Part shown: one piece after another, positions 22,503 to 34,333 of the stretch
How positions within the stretch are numbered: the stretch's first letter is position 1
Layout of the letters: each line of letters starts with the position of its first letter
NCBI GenBank assembly: GCA_026120185.1
Contig: JANUWF010002207.1
Location: forward strand, 1,674,001 to 1,738,000
Direction of reading: 5' to 3'
Source: Voacanga thouarsii
Lineage: Eukaryota > Streptophyta > Magnoliopsida > Gentianales > Apocynaceae
DNA length: 64,000 nucleotides
Made by a program: the position numbers and the translations under genes
Notes under the pieces: model-generated
Told to the model about the DNA's origin: nothing
The model's input: the letters and a program-made list of their open reading frames with translations, nothing else
Databases searched by the model: none

Positions 22503-23216
22503 TTTAACAAAAGATCTCATTTATTTGATAAAGAAAATATTAATATTTTAATTAATAAACCACTCCAAATCTTCCTAGAGTTTCGAATTTTATAGAGAAA
22601 AATATAGTAGTAATTCCATTTAAAGTAATAAAATTTAGTTAATAAAAATAACCTAGACTTAACAAGGAAATACTCTTTCACCATGATTTTTCTATTGCTA
22701 GAAAAGATTCATAAACACATTCTCCAATATCAAATAATAAACCAATCCATTCGTGAACACTTGCTTGACTTAACACATACTATCACAAAGCTAACTTCCT
22801 TCTAGGCATAATCATCATAAATGGTTTCAATGGAAAATAGAAACATAAGAGCCTAATCACCTTTGGTGTCATGACCTCTAACATGCTTCAAACATCCATA
22901 AAATTCAATAAGCACGAAGAACATACAATGTTTCAAAAAGAAAACACATACAACTTAGCCATATACAACCATCATCATGTCTTATCTCCATCCCCTTAAT
23001 CCACATTCATATACTCAATCTTCATTCATACTCTATTTCCCTATCAACACCTAGGAGACAAGATTTTAGAATTTAAAAAGAAAGGATTTAAGAATAGATA
23101 CTTGATTGTCGATTGCTTTGATGAAGACAAAAGAAGGTCCACGCGCGATAGAGAGCCTTGAGTGATTCACCGGAAAAAATAGCCATAGTTGATGATTGAT
23201 CAACCATTTCGGTAGA

Positions 23217-23220
<4 letters not shown>

Positions 23221-23287
<67 letters not shown>
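23221..23287. repeat. (GA)n microsatellite in E6 3' LTR
   Basis: About 33 GA units; the counterpart in the sister LTR (42119-42152) has about 17 units. Confidence 0.97.
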
Positions 23288-23293
<6 letters not shown>

Positions 23294-25073
23294 AGGAGGG
23301 TATATTAAGAGTTGAATGGAAAAAGGATGAACAAGAAAGTTGTTCTTGATTTACCTTGTTGATGTTCTTGAGACCTTCAAGAAAAAAGGCTAATTTCGAT
23401 CCGTTTGCAAATTCTTGTTTGTGAGGTTTTGCATTATAAATACCAGAAATGAAGTTTATGGATTAAATAGAGTGATTTGGAGTATTTGAGAGTGATTGGA
23501 AGTGTTTAGAGTAAGTTTAGGCTTGAAGAAGTTTACTGTGTGTTCTTGGTGAAAATGGAGAGAGTTTGAAAAAATGCTGCACGAAATCTGGTAGAGGGCT
23601 GGCCGAATGGTCTAGGTTGAATGGGTGTTTTGATTTTCAGCAAGAAGGTGAGAGGTTGATCAAATTTTATTTGACATTCAAATGGAGAAAGTTGTGGAGT
23701 TGGTTAAGGTAGGTGGTTAGCTATGGTGTTTGATCAAGGAAGGTTTCTTCACTCTTTTATGGTGCCGGCTGAACAAGGTGATTTCGATAGAATGAATGGA
23801 GCTTGTTGTTAGTGTTGTGCCCTAGAGGCAATCACTTGTACCATATATATTGCATATTAAATTAATAAGAGGCATTCTTTATCTTTCAGTTTGATTCTTA
23901 TATCTAAATATGTGTACAAACCGTTAGATAAAGTCCCTAGTACAACATAGTGTTAAGGAAATCATGATAGAGATCATGATGTGAGATTCCTACTACACTA
24001 TGCAGTGTTTGTACTTAAATAATCCCCAGTCATAGTATTAATAAGATGGGACATTATTAATACGCCAAGACTGGCACATGTTATATTTCTTGATTGGATC
24101 AAGCAGTGGTTCTCATTTCCGTAGGTATTGGGATACTCAGGACTAACGTGGGGATGCTTGTTTTGAAACAAGTTCATTGGATGACCTAGCTACGAGATAA
24201 TCACTTGGATAACTATTTAGTACCCGTGATAAAATCTCATTATAGCAAGTGTGCAAGTATCCTTAGACTTGAGATCTCCAAGGTACTTTGTTTATCGAGC
24301 ATTGTACTTTGATTCTAATCTTTGGAGTCTTATCTTGGACCGCCTATGGGATGGATATTGGGTACAACGTAAAGTAAACGAAAGTAGTTGAGAGGGTCAA
24401 TAAAGGATTCACTAATAGTAGGAGAGTATATCTCAAGGCCACTTGTAGAAATCATTACTCATGAAGTCCTTGACCAAGGTGACTATGTGATGGAAATGGT
24501 TCCAATTGATACACATATCGAGTAATGGATTTCTTAAACAAGTACTAAAATATTCGGGCCAGAATTAATAATATTCTGGAGGGAGTTGGCACTAATTCCA
24601 TGCTCTAGACTGAATGAGATATTATATGTTGAAAGTAGTTTATTGCACTGATAATTTGCTATTGAAAGGTTCATGTCAAGCTACTTGACTTTCTGGACTT
24701 TTAGGTGGTCAAGAGTCATTGCTAGATGTCGCTCTTGATATGCTAAATATGAATTTATTAATTAGAGAATTAATAAATTTAAGCCTTTATTTTATTAAGG
24801 ATTATTAATTCTAATATTGTTAGAATTAATTCATATTATGGTACCAATAAGACTAGGAAACCTAATAGGTCACACACAATAAAGGTTTGAATGCTCAAAT
24901 ATATTATTTGATAATACTGTGGGGTTAATTAAGAGAAGGGAATATATTTATAGGCGAATTATAAGTTTGTTATAATTCATGGGACCAAATTGTAATTAAG
25001 TAAACTTCAAGGACCAATTTGTTGACAATTGGTCGTTGAAGGACTAAGTTACAATTTATGGTAACTATAAATC

Positions 25074-25081
25074 TATAAATA
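25074..25081 (+). promoter_or_regulatory. E4 5' LTR TATA box
   Basis: TATAAATA preceded by an AT-rich stretch; the copy in the 3' LTR is at 32497-32504. The start of transcription is expected near 25105-25115. Confidence 0.6.
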
Positions 25082-25129
25082 TAAGAAAACAGTTTCCTTA
25101 GGGTTAGAGACAGACCATTCACGCAATAA

Positions 25130-25148
25130 CAGAGAAACCGTTTCTCTG
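25130..25148 (+). other. Short perfect inverted repeat near the E4 transcript start
   Basis: CAGAGAAAC, one base, GTTTCTCTG: a nine-pair stem that would lie within about 50 bases of the RNA 5' end. Repeated at 32553-32571 in the 3' LTR. Confidence 0.6.
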
Positions 25149-25493
25149 CCTCTCTCTTGATCAAACCCTAGCCGTCTCTCTTCTTGATCAAAACCCTAGC
25201 CTCCTGAATTCAACTAGCATAGAATTGTGAGATTGTGAGCATTCAACATTATGTGGATTATCATTAGAGGGAGTTCTTTCTTGGACTTCAGTTGAGCTGC
25301 AGTGAACGGTTTTGGATAATCTGGATCGCGCTTGCGTTCTTATTTCTGAAATTTTTGAATTCCGGCTTCACGAGGTAATAAACATAATCTTCTCCTTTTT
25401 CCCGTTTCTATTGCAAACCCGTGATCCATGGCTTGGATTTCTTTTTGTTTTCCGCTGTGCTTAATCAGATTATGCATGATAGAAATCCTACAG

Positions 25494-25506
25494 TGGTATC
25501 AGAGCC
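25494..25506 (+). other. E4 primer binding site (initiator tRNA-Met)
   Basis: TGGTATCAGAGCC, one base after the LTR end; matches the 3' end of plant initiator tRNA-Met. Confidence 0.92.
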
Positions 25507-27286
25507 TACGGGTTTGTGTTTTAATGGGATGTTTTATTTCTTTGAATTGTTGAAGCATGTAAATTGCATGATTACAGCATGTTAATTGTATGATCATGTC
25601 TGCTGGTTTGTATGTAATCGTCTGGGTTTTGTTTTGAATAATCTGGGTTGCAGAAATCGTTTCTGCGTTGTGGGTTTTATGCTTTTGAAAATATTGCAGA
25701 ATGGTTCTGCGTTTGTGTTCAGGTTTTGGCTTCAGTTGATGTTCATCCTGTAATTAAGCCTTTCGTTTAACAATTAGGATTGTTAAATTGATTGTGAAAA
25801 TGATCACAATGGTTTGTTAATAAAGATTAACAAAGATCAACGTAAAAAACTGCTTTTGATTGATCTTGGAACGGCCCCGAACTGAACAAAAAATTTCCAG
25901 AAAATCCAAGCCGCACGCGGTGGTTACTGTTCGGTTTTTTTTTTTTTTTAAAGGTTCTGGAATAGAATTTTGAAAGGGAAAATCTCATTTGATGAGAGGT
26001 GGTAAAATAAAAATTTTTCCACGGGGGCGCTGCTCCCCTTACCCCCGCAAGGGGAGCTGCCCCCTTGACCCCCGCCTGCTGACCAGCCAACGGGACCGCC
26101 GTTATCGTTGCGTGACGGGACCCAGAAGCATTTTCTCAAAATTAGTTTTGAGACAATCAATTTTATTTTTCAAAATAGTGATTTTGAAAATTTAAAATTA
26201 ATGTATTTTTCTTAAATGTTGATTTTAGAATTTGTTTTATTTTCCCAAAATACTGATTTTGGAATAATAAAAGTATATGTTTATTTTATTTAAGTATAGT
26301 TAATGGCATGGTGGATGGTTATGGACTAAAACAAATTATATCTGTTCATGCATTTTTTACCGCTTTGTTTTAATGAAATAGGGCCTGCGTGTCCTACCTT
26401 CTCTCAAATTCTGATGTAATTCTCTTCTCATCTAACTCCCCTCGAATGTAACTCGAGGTTTCTCCTTTTAGGAAATTATGTAAATAGATTATATATGTTA
26501 GATTGAGGTAGAATTTTATTTTCAAGATTTTGAAGATGGCGTTCAAAATAAGGCGAGATGGTAAGACCCTCTACCTGTATCATGCGTGAACACATAGGGT
26601 TGACCATATTAATTTCCTTGGTGGCTTGAGGAAATTAATTTAGAAAGTCCATAACCATGCTACATAATTGTTTATTACCATGTTTATCAATTTATGCTGC
26701 TTATTGATAAATTGTATGCATGCCTAACAATGAGACCACTAAAAGGAATAATGACCTCAAATAATATTAAATCTAATGTCTTACATTAATATAGTGAGAA
26801 CGAGAGCTCTTTTTCGAGACCAGGTTGTTGGGCAAACCCAAGCCTACTTGACATCGAGTATGTTCAAGCTATAGAATTTAAATTCATGTTAATGGGTTGG
26901 ATTTAACTAATTTCTTTATCCCGGTTGGGCTAACCCAAGCATAAAGAAAATTAGAGGCAAAGTTAGGCTAGTATTTGATACTTTAATGATTAAAAGTTGT
27001 TAATCACCCACTGATTCAGTAGTTACTTTTTGATGTAATTGGTATTGGATACCTACCATGAACTTAAGAGTGACTTGTTGGGCTAACCCAAGGTTATTAT
27101 TAAGGAATTTGGATACTGATCCACTAAGAAAGTTTCCAACGGGCTTTCCCGAGTCAATAGTGAGGGCTATTGGTTTGAGTAAAATAGTGGAATAATTATG
27201 CGCTTAATTAAAGACCTAATTAATTGCATTGCATTTGCATATACATATTCTAATAATTCTATCTTTACATCTAGGTCATTTGCATC
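25507..27286 (+). other. E4 long untranslated leader
   Basis: 1.8 kb between primer site and gag with no long plus-strand frame. Contains a GC-rich hairpin (26023-26064) in an otherwise AT-rich stretch and repeated GGGCTAACCCAAG-like words at about 26830-27110. The E10 leader (54966-56934) is its homologue in part. Confidence 0.75.
26023..26064 (+). other. GC-rich hairpin in E4 leader
   Basis: GGGGGC (26023-26028) pairs with GCCCCC (26059-26064), and CTCCCCTT (26033-26040) pairs with AAGGGGAG (26049-26056) around the loop ACCCCCGC. The unit GCTCCCCTTACCCCCGC is followed by the close copy GCTGCCCCCTTGACCCCCGC, so it is also a short tandem repeat. Confidence 0.75.
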
Positions 27287-28473
27287 ATGTCGACAAACCT
27301 AAACTTGCGTAGCATCTTGGAAACAAACAAGCTCACTGAATCAAACTATTTGGGCTGGTATAGAAACTTGAGAATCGTTCTGAAGTCGGAAAAGTTGCTC
27401 TACGTGCTAGAAGCTCCTATTCTGCCACCTCCAGCTCAAGATGCTCCTGCTGAAGAGCATGCTGTCCACAAGAAGCACAAAGAAGATAGTGACACATCAT
27501 CTTATATCATGCTGGCGTCAATGTCTCCTGAGCTGCAAAAACAGCATGAGCATATGGATGCTTAATCAATGATCCTCCATCTTAGAGAGCTATTTGATAA
27601 ACAAGCTAGAACAGAGAGATAAGAGATCTCTAAACAACTGGTCTGTGCTAAGATGGTTGAGGGTACTTCAGTGGCCACTCATGGGCTACATTGAAAAACT
27701 TGGGTCTCTTGGGTTCGTAATGGATCATGACTTAAGTATTGACTTAATTCTACAATCATTACCAAGTAGTTTTTCACAGTTTGTGATCAACTACCACATG
27801 AATAATGTTGAGACCACAATACCTGAGCTAATCAATCTGCTTAAGACTGCTGAGTCCTCTACGAAAAAGGATGATAAGGCAATCTTGTTAGTAGGTTCTT
27901 CATCTTCTAAGAAAAAGGTTTCTAAGAATAAGAAGAAGAACACTCCTACTAAGCCCAAAAGAGGTGTCAAGAAGAAGGAGGCTGCCCCTAAAGGCCCATG
28001 TCATCATTGTGGCAAAATAGGCCATTGGAGGCGTAACTGCAAGGCCTACTTAGAGAATGTGATGGAAAAGAAGGAGAAGGAGAAGCTTGCAAGCACTTCT
28101 ATTTCTAATTCTGGTATATTTATGATTGAGATTAACATTGCCTTTAATAATGAGATATGGGTATTGGATACCGGTTGTGGATCTCATTTATGCAATAATT
28201 TGTAGGGACTAAAGGACAGTAGAAGGTTAGAGAAAGGTGACGTGGACCTATGAGCTGCAAATGGAGCAAAGGTTGTTGCACTAACTGTGGGGACTTATCA
28301 TCTCAATCTACCTTCTGGATTAGTTTTAGAACTACAAAACTGTTATTTTGTACCAGTTTTGTTAAAAAAATATTATCTCAATTGCTTGTTTAGACTTATT
28401 CGGATTTCATTTAAGTTTTAAGAATAAATGTTGTTCTTTCTCATTAAATGATATTCATTATGGTTCTGCAACT
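27287..28473 (+). pseudogene. gag: E4 copia gag and protease, broken
   Basis: Start MSTNLNLRS at 27287. A TAA at 27563 and a frame shift before 27690 break the capsid part (SYIMLASMSPELQ, then SIDLILQSLPSSFSQF). The zinc knuckle CHHCGKIGHWRRNC (27999-28040) follows a Lys-rich stretch, and the protease active site LDTGCGSH is at about 28164-28187. A TAG at 28203 and several later shifts cut the protease. Gag binds and packages the element RNA; the protease matures the polyprotein. Confidence 0.9.
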
Positions 28474-29313
28474 TTGATCAATGGTTTATATGTTCTAGAC
28501 ATGTATAATCCAATTCTCAATATAAGTAAAAAGAAACATAAAAAGGATAACTTAATCTCATCTTACTTATGGCATTGTCGTTTAGGCCATGTAAATGAAA
28601 AATGTGTGTCTAAGTTATACAAATTGGGTGACTTAGGGTCATTTGATTACGAATCATATGATACATGCGAATCTTGTTTACTTGGAAAAATGGCTAAAAC
28701 TTCTTTTTCAAGAAAAGGAGAAAGGGCAAAAGAGTTATTCGAACTCGTACATTCAGATGTATGTGGCCCAATGTCAATACAAGCAAGAGGAGGTTATCAA
28801 TACTTCATTACCTTTATTGATGATTATTCTCGATATGGGTATTTGTATTTGATGAAATACAAATCTGAAGCCTTTGACCGTTTCAAAGACTTCAAGAATG
28901 AAGTAGAGAAACAACTTGGCAAAAGTATTAAAGCTCTTAGATCCGATCGAGGAGGTGAATACTTAAGTCAAGAGTTTCTAAGTTATCTAAGAGATAACGG
29001 AATATTATCTCAATGGACTCCACCATATACACCTCAACATAACGGTGTATACGAGAGAAGGAATCGAACCCTTCTAGACATGGTAAGGACCATGATGGCT
29101 TTTGCGAGACCTACCAAAATCGTTTTGGGAGTACGCACTTGGAGGCTACTTGTTTACATTTTAAACAGAGTTCCAGTCAAAAACGGTTGATACCACTCCT
29201 TATGAGTTATTCTTTGGTAAGAGACCAAAGTTATCTCATTTAAGGATTTGGGGTTGCCCTGCTTTTGTTAAAAAGGTAATGTCGGACAAACTTGAAAATA
29301 AGTCGACAAATGT
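28474..29313 (+). pseudogene. E4 copia integrase, broken
   Basis: GAG-pre-integrase motif HCRLGHVN near 28573 and a CESCLLGKM pair of cysteines form the zinc-binding N-terminus. The catalytic triad is visible: HSDVCGP (about 28753), RSDRGGEY (about 28939) and YERRNRTL (about 29050). The frame stops at 29188, and a further shift lies near 29310. Expected role is integration of the cDNA in the nucleus. Confidence 0.9.
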
Positions 29314-31209
29314 TTGTTTGTTGGATATCCAAAAGAATCGTTTGGATATTACTTCTATCTTCCTTACGAAAATAAAGTTTTTATTTCAAAACATGTTGTC
29401 TTCTTAGAGAAGGAGCACATGTTCAAAGAAGATAGTGGGAGCAAGCTTGAACTTAGTGAAGTTCAAGAAGAGCAAACAAATATTGATCAACCTTACGAAC
29501 TCTGTATCTATTCAAATAGATGAACCTTCTAACACACAAGAGCTTCGTAGGTCAAGTAGGATACGAGTGGCACTCGAGAGATATGGATTTCTCATAAGTG
29601 ACCATAATGACGTATTGCTCATAGATGACGATGAGCCTACTACTTACGAGGATGTTACGAATAGTTCGAGAATCGACAAATGGCTCGAAGCTATGAAGTC
29701 GAGAGATGGATTCCATGTATGACAACCAAGTATGGACTTTGGTTGATCCACCGAAGGAATCAAGCCTATAGGGTGTAAATGGGTTTTCAAAAGAAAAGCT
29801 GACATGGATGGTAATGTGGTTACCTATAAGGCTCGCTTGGTAGCAAAAGGTTATCGTCAACGACAAGGTATTGACTATGACGAAACTTTTTCACCGGTTG
29901 CGATGTTGAAATCCATAAGAATACTCCTAGCCATTGCCGCTCATTACGATTATGAGGTCCGGCAAATGGATGTGAAAACAGACTTTCCTTAATGGAAACC
30001 TGATTGAGGAAGTGTATATGACACGGCTTGAAGGTTTCATATCCGAAGATGGCACAAAGGTGTGCAAGTTGCAAAGGTCCATTTATGGACTTAAGCAAGC
30101 ATCTAGGAGTTGGAATATCCGTTTTGATGAGACAATTAAAGAATTTGGTTTCATTCAAAACATGGATGAACCTTGTGTGTACAAGAAGGCTAGTGGGAGT
30201 AAAGTTGTTTTCCTATTGCTTTATGTAGATGACATATTGCTTATAGGAAATGATGTTTCCACTCTTCAATCAGTGAAGATTTGGTTGTCCAAGATGTTCT
30301 CCATGAAAGACCTTGGAGAAGCAACCTATATTACGGGAATAAAGATCTATAGAGATAGATCTAGAAGGTTGCTAGGTCTTTCACGGTCTACATACATAGA
30401 CAAAGTCTTGAAAAGGTTCGACATGGATCAATCCAAAAGAGGATTCTTACCTATGACACATGGTGTAAGCCTTTCAAAGTCGATGTCTCCAAAGACACAA
30501 GTTGAAAGGGATCACATGAGTAGAATTCCATATGCTTCGGCAATTGGGTCTATCATGTATGCTATGATATGTACTAGGCCCGATGTATCGTGTGCTCTTA
30601 GTTTGACGAGCAGATACTAATCTGATCCTGGAGAGGGTCACTGGGCGGCTGTAAAGAATATCCTTAAGTACTTACGAAGGACTAAGGATGCATTCTTGAT
30701 ATATGGAGATGGTGATTTACAAGTAAGAGGGTATACTGATGCCAGCTTTCAGTCCGATAAGGACGACTTCAAATCACAATCTGGCTACGTATTTACATTA
30801 GGTGGTGGGGCAGTTAGTTGGAAGAGCTCCAAACAAGAGACTACTGCCGATTCGACTACTGAAGCAGAGTACATAGCAGCTTACGAAGCGACTAAAGAAG
30901 CGGTATGGATCAAGAAGTTCATCACTTGAACTTGGAGTGGTGCCCAGCATTGTTGATTCGATACCTTTGTATTGTGACAACAATGGAGCCATTGCACAGG
31001 CAAAGGAACCATGATCTCATCAACGATCCAAGTATGTACTTAGACGCTATCATCTGATTAGAGAAATCATAGATAGAGGAAATGTAAAGATAGAGAGAAT
31101 TCCCACGGATCAAAACAAAGCAGATCCACTCACTAAAGCGCTTTCCCAGAATAAACATGATAAATATGTTGAGTCATTTGGTATTCGATACATGAATGAT
31201 TGGCTCTAG
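29314..31209 (+). pseudogene. E4 copia reverse transcriptase and RNase H, broken
   Basis: Order is linker, the finger/palm region with ARLVAKGYRQRQGIDYDETF (about 29832), KLQRSIYGLKQASR (about 30066), the catalytic YVDD (30222-30233), then RNase H with GYTDASFQSD (about 30730) and TTEAEYIAA (about 30856). It ends with a stop at 31207. Frame changes near 29520, 29720, 29990 and after 30929 and a stop at 30618 disable it. Confidence 0.9.
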
Positions 31210-31223
31210 TGCAAGTGGGAGTT

Positions 31224-32915
31224 TGTTAGTGTTGTGCCCTAAAGGCAATCACTTGTACCATGTATATTGCTAATTAAATTAATAAGAGGCATTCTTTATC
31301 TTTCAGTTTGATTGTTATATCTAAATATGTGTACAAACCGTTAGATAAAGTCCCTAGTACAACACAGTGTTAATGAAATCATGATAGAGATCATGATGTG
31401 AGATTCCTACTACACTATGCAGTGTTTGTACTTAAATAATCCCCAGTCATAGTATTAATAAGATGGGACATTATTAATACGCCAAGACTGGAACATGTTA
31501 TATCTCTTGATTGGATCAAGCGGTGATTCTCATATCCGTGGGTATTGGGATACTCAGGATTAACATGTGGATGCTTGTTTTGAAACAAGTTCATTGGATG
31601 ACCTAGCTATGAGATAATCACGTGGATAACTATTTAGTGCCAGTGATAGAATCTCAGTATAGCAAGTATGCAAGTATCCTTAGACTTGAGATCTCCAAGG
31701 TACTTTGTTTATCGAGCATTGTACTTTGATTCTAATTTTTGGAGTCTTATCTAGGACCGCCTATGAGATGGATATTGGATACAACGTAAAGTAAACGAAA
31801 GTAGTTGAGAGGGTCAATAAAGAATTCCCCATTCCTAATAGTAGGAGAGTATATCTCAATGCCACTTGCAGAAATCATTACTCATGAAGTCCTTGGCCAA
31901 GGCGACTATGTGATGGAAATGGTTCCAATTGATACACATATCGAGTAATGGATTTCTTGAACAAGTACTAAAATATTCGGGCCAGAATTAATAATATTCT
32001 GGAGGGAGTTGGCACTAATTCCATGCTCTAGACCGAATGAGATATTGTATGTTGAAATGAGTTTATTGCCCTAATAATTTTCTATTAAAAGGTTCATGTC
32101 AAGCCACTTGACTTTCTGGACTTTTGGGTGGTCAAGAGTCATTGCTAGATGTCGCTCTTGATATGCTAAATATGAATTTATTAATTAGAGAATTAATAAA
32201 TTTAATCCTTTATTTTATTAAGGACTATTAATTCTAATATTGTTAGAATTAATTCATATTATGCTACCAATAAGACCAGGAAACCTAATGGGTCACACAC
32301 AATAAAGGTTTGAATGCTCAAATATATTATTTGATAATACTGTGTGGTTAATTAAGAGAAGGGAATATATTTATAGGCGAATTATAAGTTTGTTATAATT
32401 CATGGGACCAAATTATAATTAAGTAAACTTCAAGGACCAATTTGTTGATAATTGGACGTTGAAGGACTAAGTTGTAATTTATGGCAATTATAAATCTATA
32501 AATATAAGGAAACGGTTTCCTTAGGGTTAGAGACAGACCATTCACGCAATAACAGAGAAACCGTTTCTCTGCCTCTCTCTTTATCAAACCCTAGCCGTCT
32601 CTCTTTTTGATCAAAACCCTAGCCTCCCGAATTCAACGAGCTTAGAATTGTAAGATTGTGAGCATTCAACCTTGTGTATATTATCATTAGAGGGAGTTCT
32701 TTCTTGGACTTCAGTTGAGCTGTAGTGAACGGTTTTGGATAATCTGGATCGCGCATGCGTTCTTGTTTCTGAAATTTTTGAATTCCGGCTTCACAAGGTA
32801 ATAAACGCAATCTTCTCATTTTTCCCGTTTCTATTGCAAACCCGTGATTCATGGCTTGGATTTCTTGTTGTTTTCCGCTGCACTTAATCTGATTATGCAT
32901 GATAGAAATCCTACA
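31224..32915 (+). repeat. E4 3' LTR
   Basis: Starts TGTTAGTG right after the purine-rich GCAAGTGGGAGTT (31211-31223) and ends CCTACA at 32915. TATA box at 32497-32504, hairpin at 32553-32571, two telo-box motifs just after. Confidence 0.95.
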
Positions 32916-33974
32916 CTTGTTAGGCTGTAGAGCTGAACGAAATTCAGTCTATGAAGGTAGAGGAAATTTTGGTTAGTTAGCCTAATGCAAGAGTGGTTTA
33001 ATGGAGAAAAAATGCTGGAATTTTTTTGATGTTCAAAACGAGTTTGAATGGAGTGATATTATGAGTGTTTTGAGGTGTGGTTATGGAGTCCAAGAGTTCA
33101 AGGTAAGTGTGGGGTTAATGGTGTTCAGTCCATGGCTGATCAAGGATCAATGTTGCAGAAGTTGAAGGCTGGTTTTTGGCCTAGGCTTGAAGGAACAAAG
33201 CTGGGAAATTCTAGTTTCAAGCTGTCCCATGATTCAAAGGTTAGTGCAGAATTTCTGCACACCTTCAACCCGATTTGCAGCTGATTGTTGAGGGAGTTTG
33301 AAGGTCTTTCTAAGGTGGTTTTCTAGCCTTATTCCCGAAGAAATACAGAGGAGTTTTGCTGGCTTGAAGATGGACTAAAACAGCTTTATTTCCTTAGTTG
33401 AAAGCTACGAAAATGTCCAGAATTTTTTTTCTGGTTTTGCACAGTTTGTGTAGTCCAAAAATTGTACAGATTTTCCAGCCTTCAAGCCACATGAAATGAC
33501 CATTTTCTTGGCAGCAAATGAAGAGGTTTGCTGGCTGAATTTTCGAAGAGGTGGTCTGCAAAAATTCTGGAAAATTTTCTAGATTTCGCTTCACTAAAAC
33601 ATGAACAACATGAAGGTGAATTTTTGAAGGTTCTTCCATGGTGTTTGATTTCTCTTGGAACCCCTTCCTATTTCCCCTCCTATTTTTGGCCAACTCCCCA
33701 TCCTCCCTAGCTGATTTTCGAAATTCAAGGTGAGGAAATATCACAGAATTTTGGAGTTCAAAAGAAGAGATTTAATGAATTTAAATTAAAAAAATGTTAG
33801 GACAAGCTAAAGGTAATAAAAAGGACAATAATTCCTCTAGAATTCTTTTTTGGACATGAGAATAAGATTATGACATTCTTTTCATGTCTCCCCTAAGGCA
33901 ACATTCCTATTTCCATGGAATGCAAGAAAACAAAAATTCAAACTTAGTTAAGATAATCATGATAAAAGTTTAAA

Positions 33975-34040
33975 TGGTGGGATTTGAACTCATGAGCTTA
34001 GAAATTAATTCGCCAAGCTCTAACCACTAAATCACACTAA
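33975..34040 (-). other. tRNA-like (SINE-head-like) segment in E6 3' LTR
   Basis: On the minus strand TTTAGTGGTTAGAGC resembles an A box and GAGTTCAAATCCC resembles a B box, about 30 bases apart, followed by ACCA. D-arm and T-arm pairing is imperfect, and no anticodon arm is convincing. Best read as a decayed tRNA or tRNA-derived SINE head carried within the LTR. Confidence 0.5.
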
Positions 34041-34287
34041 CTCTTGTTCCTATTTTCTCAACCACATATTCTTCTTATGAAATCCCCAAGCTAACCTCCT
34101 ATTTTGACCTCAAGCAAAATTACCATTTTACCCCTCATACTCAATAAGCATAACTAATCATTTTAACCTATAATCCACAACTCTAAAGCACAAAAAATCG
34201 TTCAAAAACATATATATATTCTTGCAAAAAAATATGATATGCATCCCGACCCCCTTACTCTAGGTTGGCTTTAGGTGGGGTTTTACA

Positions 34288-34300
34288 TCCTCCCCTCCTT
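34288..34300 (-). other. E6 polypurine tract
   Basis: Minus strand AAGGAGGGGAGGA directly before the LTR start TGTAAAACC. Confidence 0.85.
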
Positions 34301-34333
34301 AGGAGAATTTCGTTCCGAAATTCAGGCACACCT

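Larger units (their letters stand above)
23807..25492 (+). repeat. E4 5' LTR
   Basis: Starts TGTTAGTG, ends CCTACA. Differs from the 3' LTR by a few percent in the stretches I compared. Contains a TATA box at 25074-25081, a hairpin just downstream and two AAACCCTAGC telo-box motifs (25163-25195). Confidence 0.95.
23807..32915 (+). mobile_element. E4: complete Ty1/copia element
   Basis: 9.1 kb with LTRs of 1,686 and 1,692 bp, tRNA-Met primer site, gag-pol remnant and polypurine tract. Flanked by CTTGT on both sides (23802-23806 and 32916-32920). The sister LTR of E6 holds the empty site (GGATCTTGTTAGGC near 42664), which confirms the boundaries. Gag-pol is broken in several places, so it is not autonomous now. 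Confidence 0.96.
20827..34287 (-). repeat. E6 3' LTR, split by E4
   Basis: Starts TGTAAAACCCCACC at 34287 on the minus strand and ends GGGGTGTTACA at 20827. Removing E4 and one target copy leaves about 4.35 kb, close to the 4.31 kb sister LTR. Contains (AT)n and (GA)n microsatellites and a tRNA-like segment. Reading frames in it (for example 33075-33284 plus) are repeated in the sister LTR only because LTRs are duplicates. Confidence 0.9.

Noticed and set aside
24970..25164. 64-codon minus-strand frame repeated at 32393-32587
   Set aside because: Sister LTRs of E4; same reason, and it lies antisense to the promoter region.
33075..33284. 69-codon frame repeated almost unchanged at 42826-43035
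   Set aside because: The two copies are the sister LTRs of E6, so the match reflects LTR duplication and not protein conservation.
33975..34040. Functional tRNA gene
   Set aside because: A-box and B-box words are present, but the arm pairing is imperfect and no anticodon loop is convincing, so it is listed only as tRNA-like.
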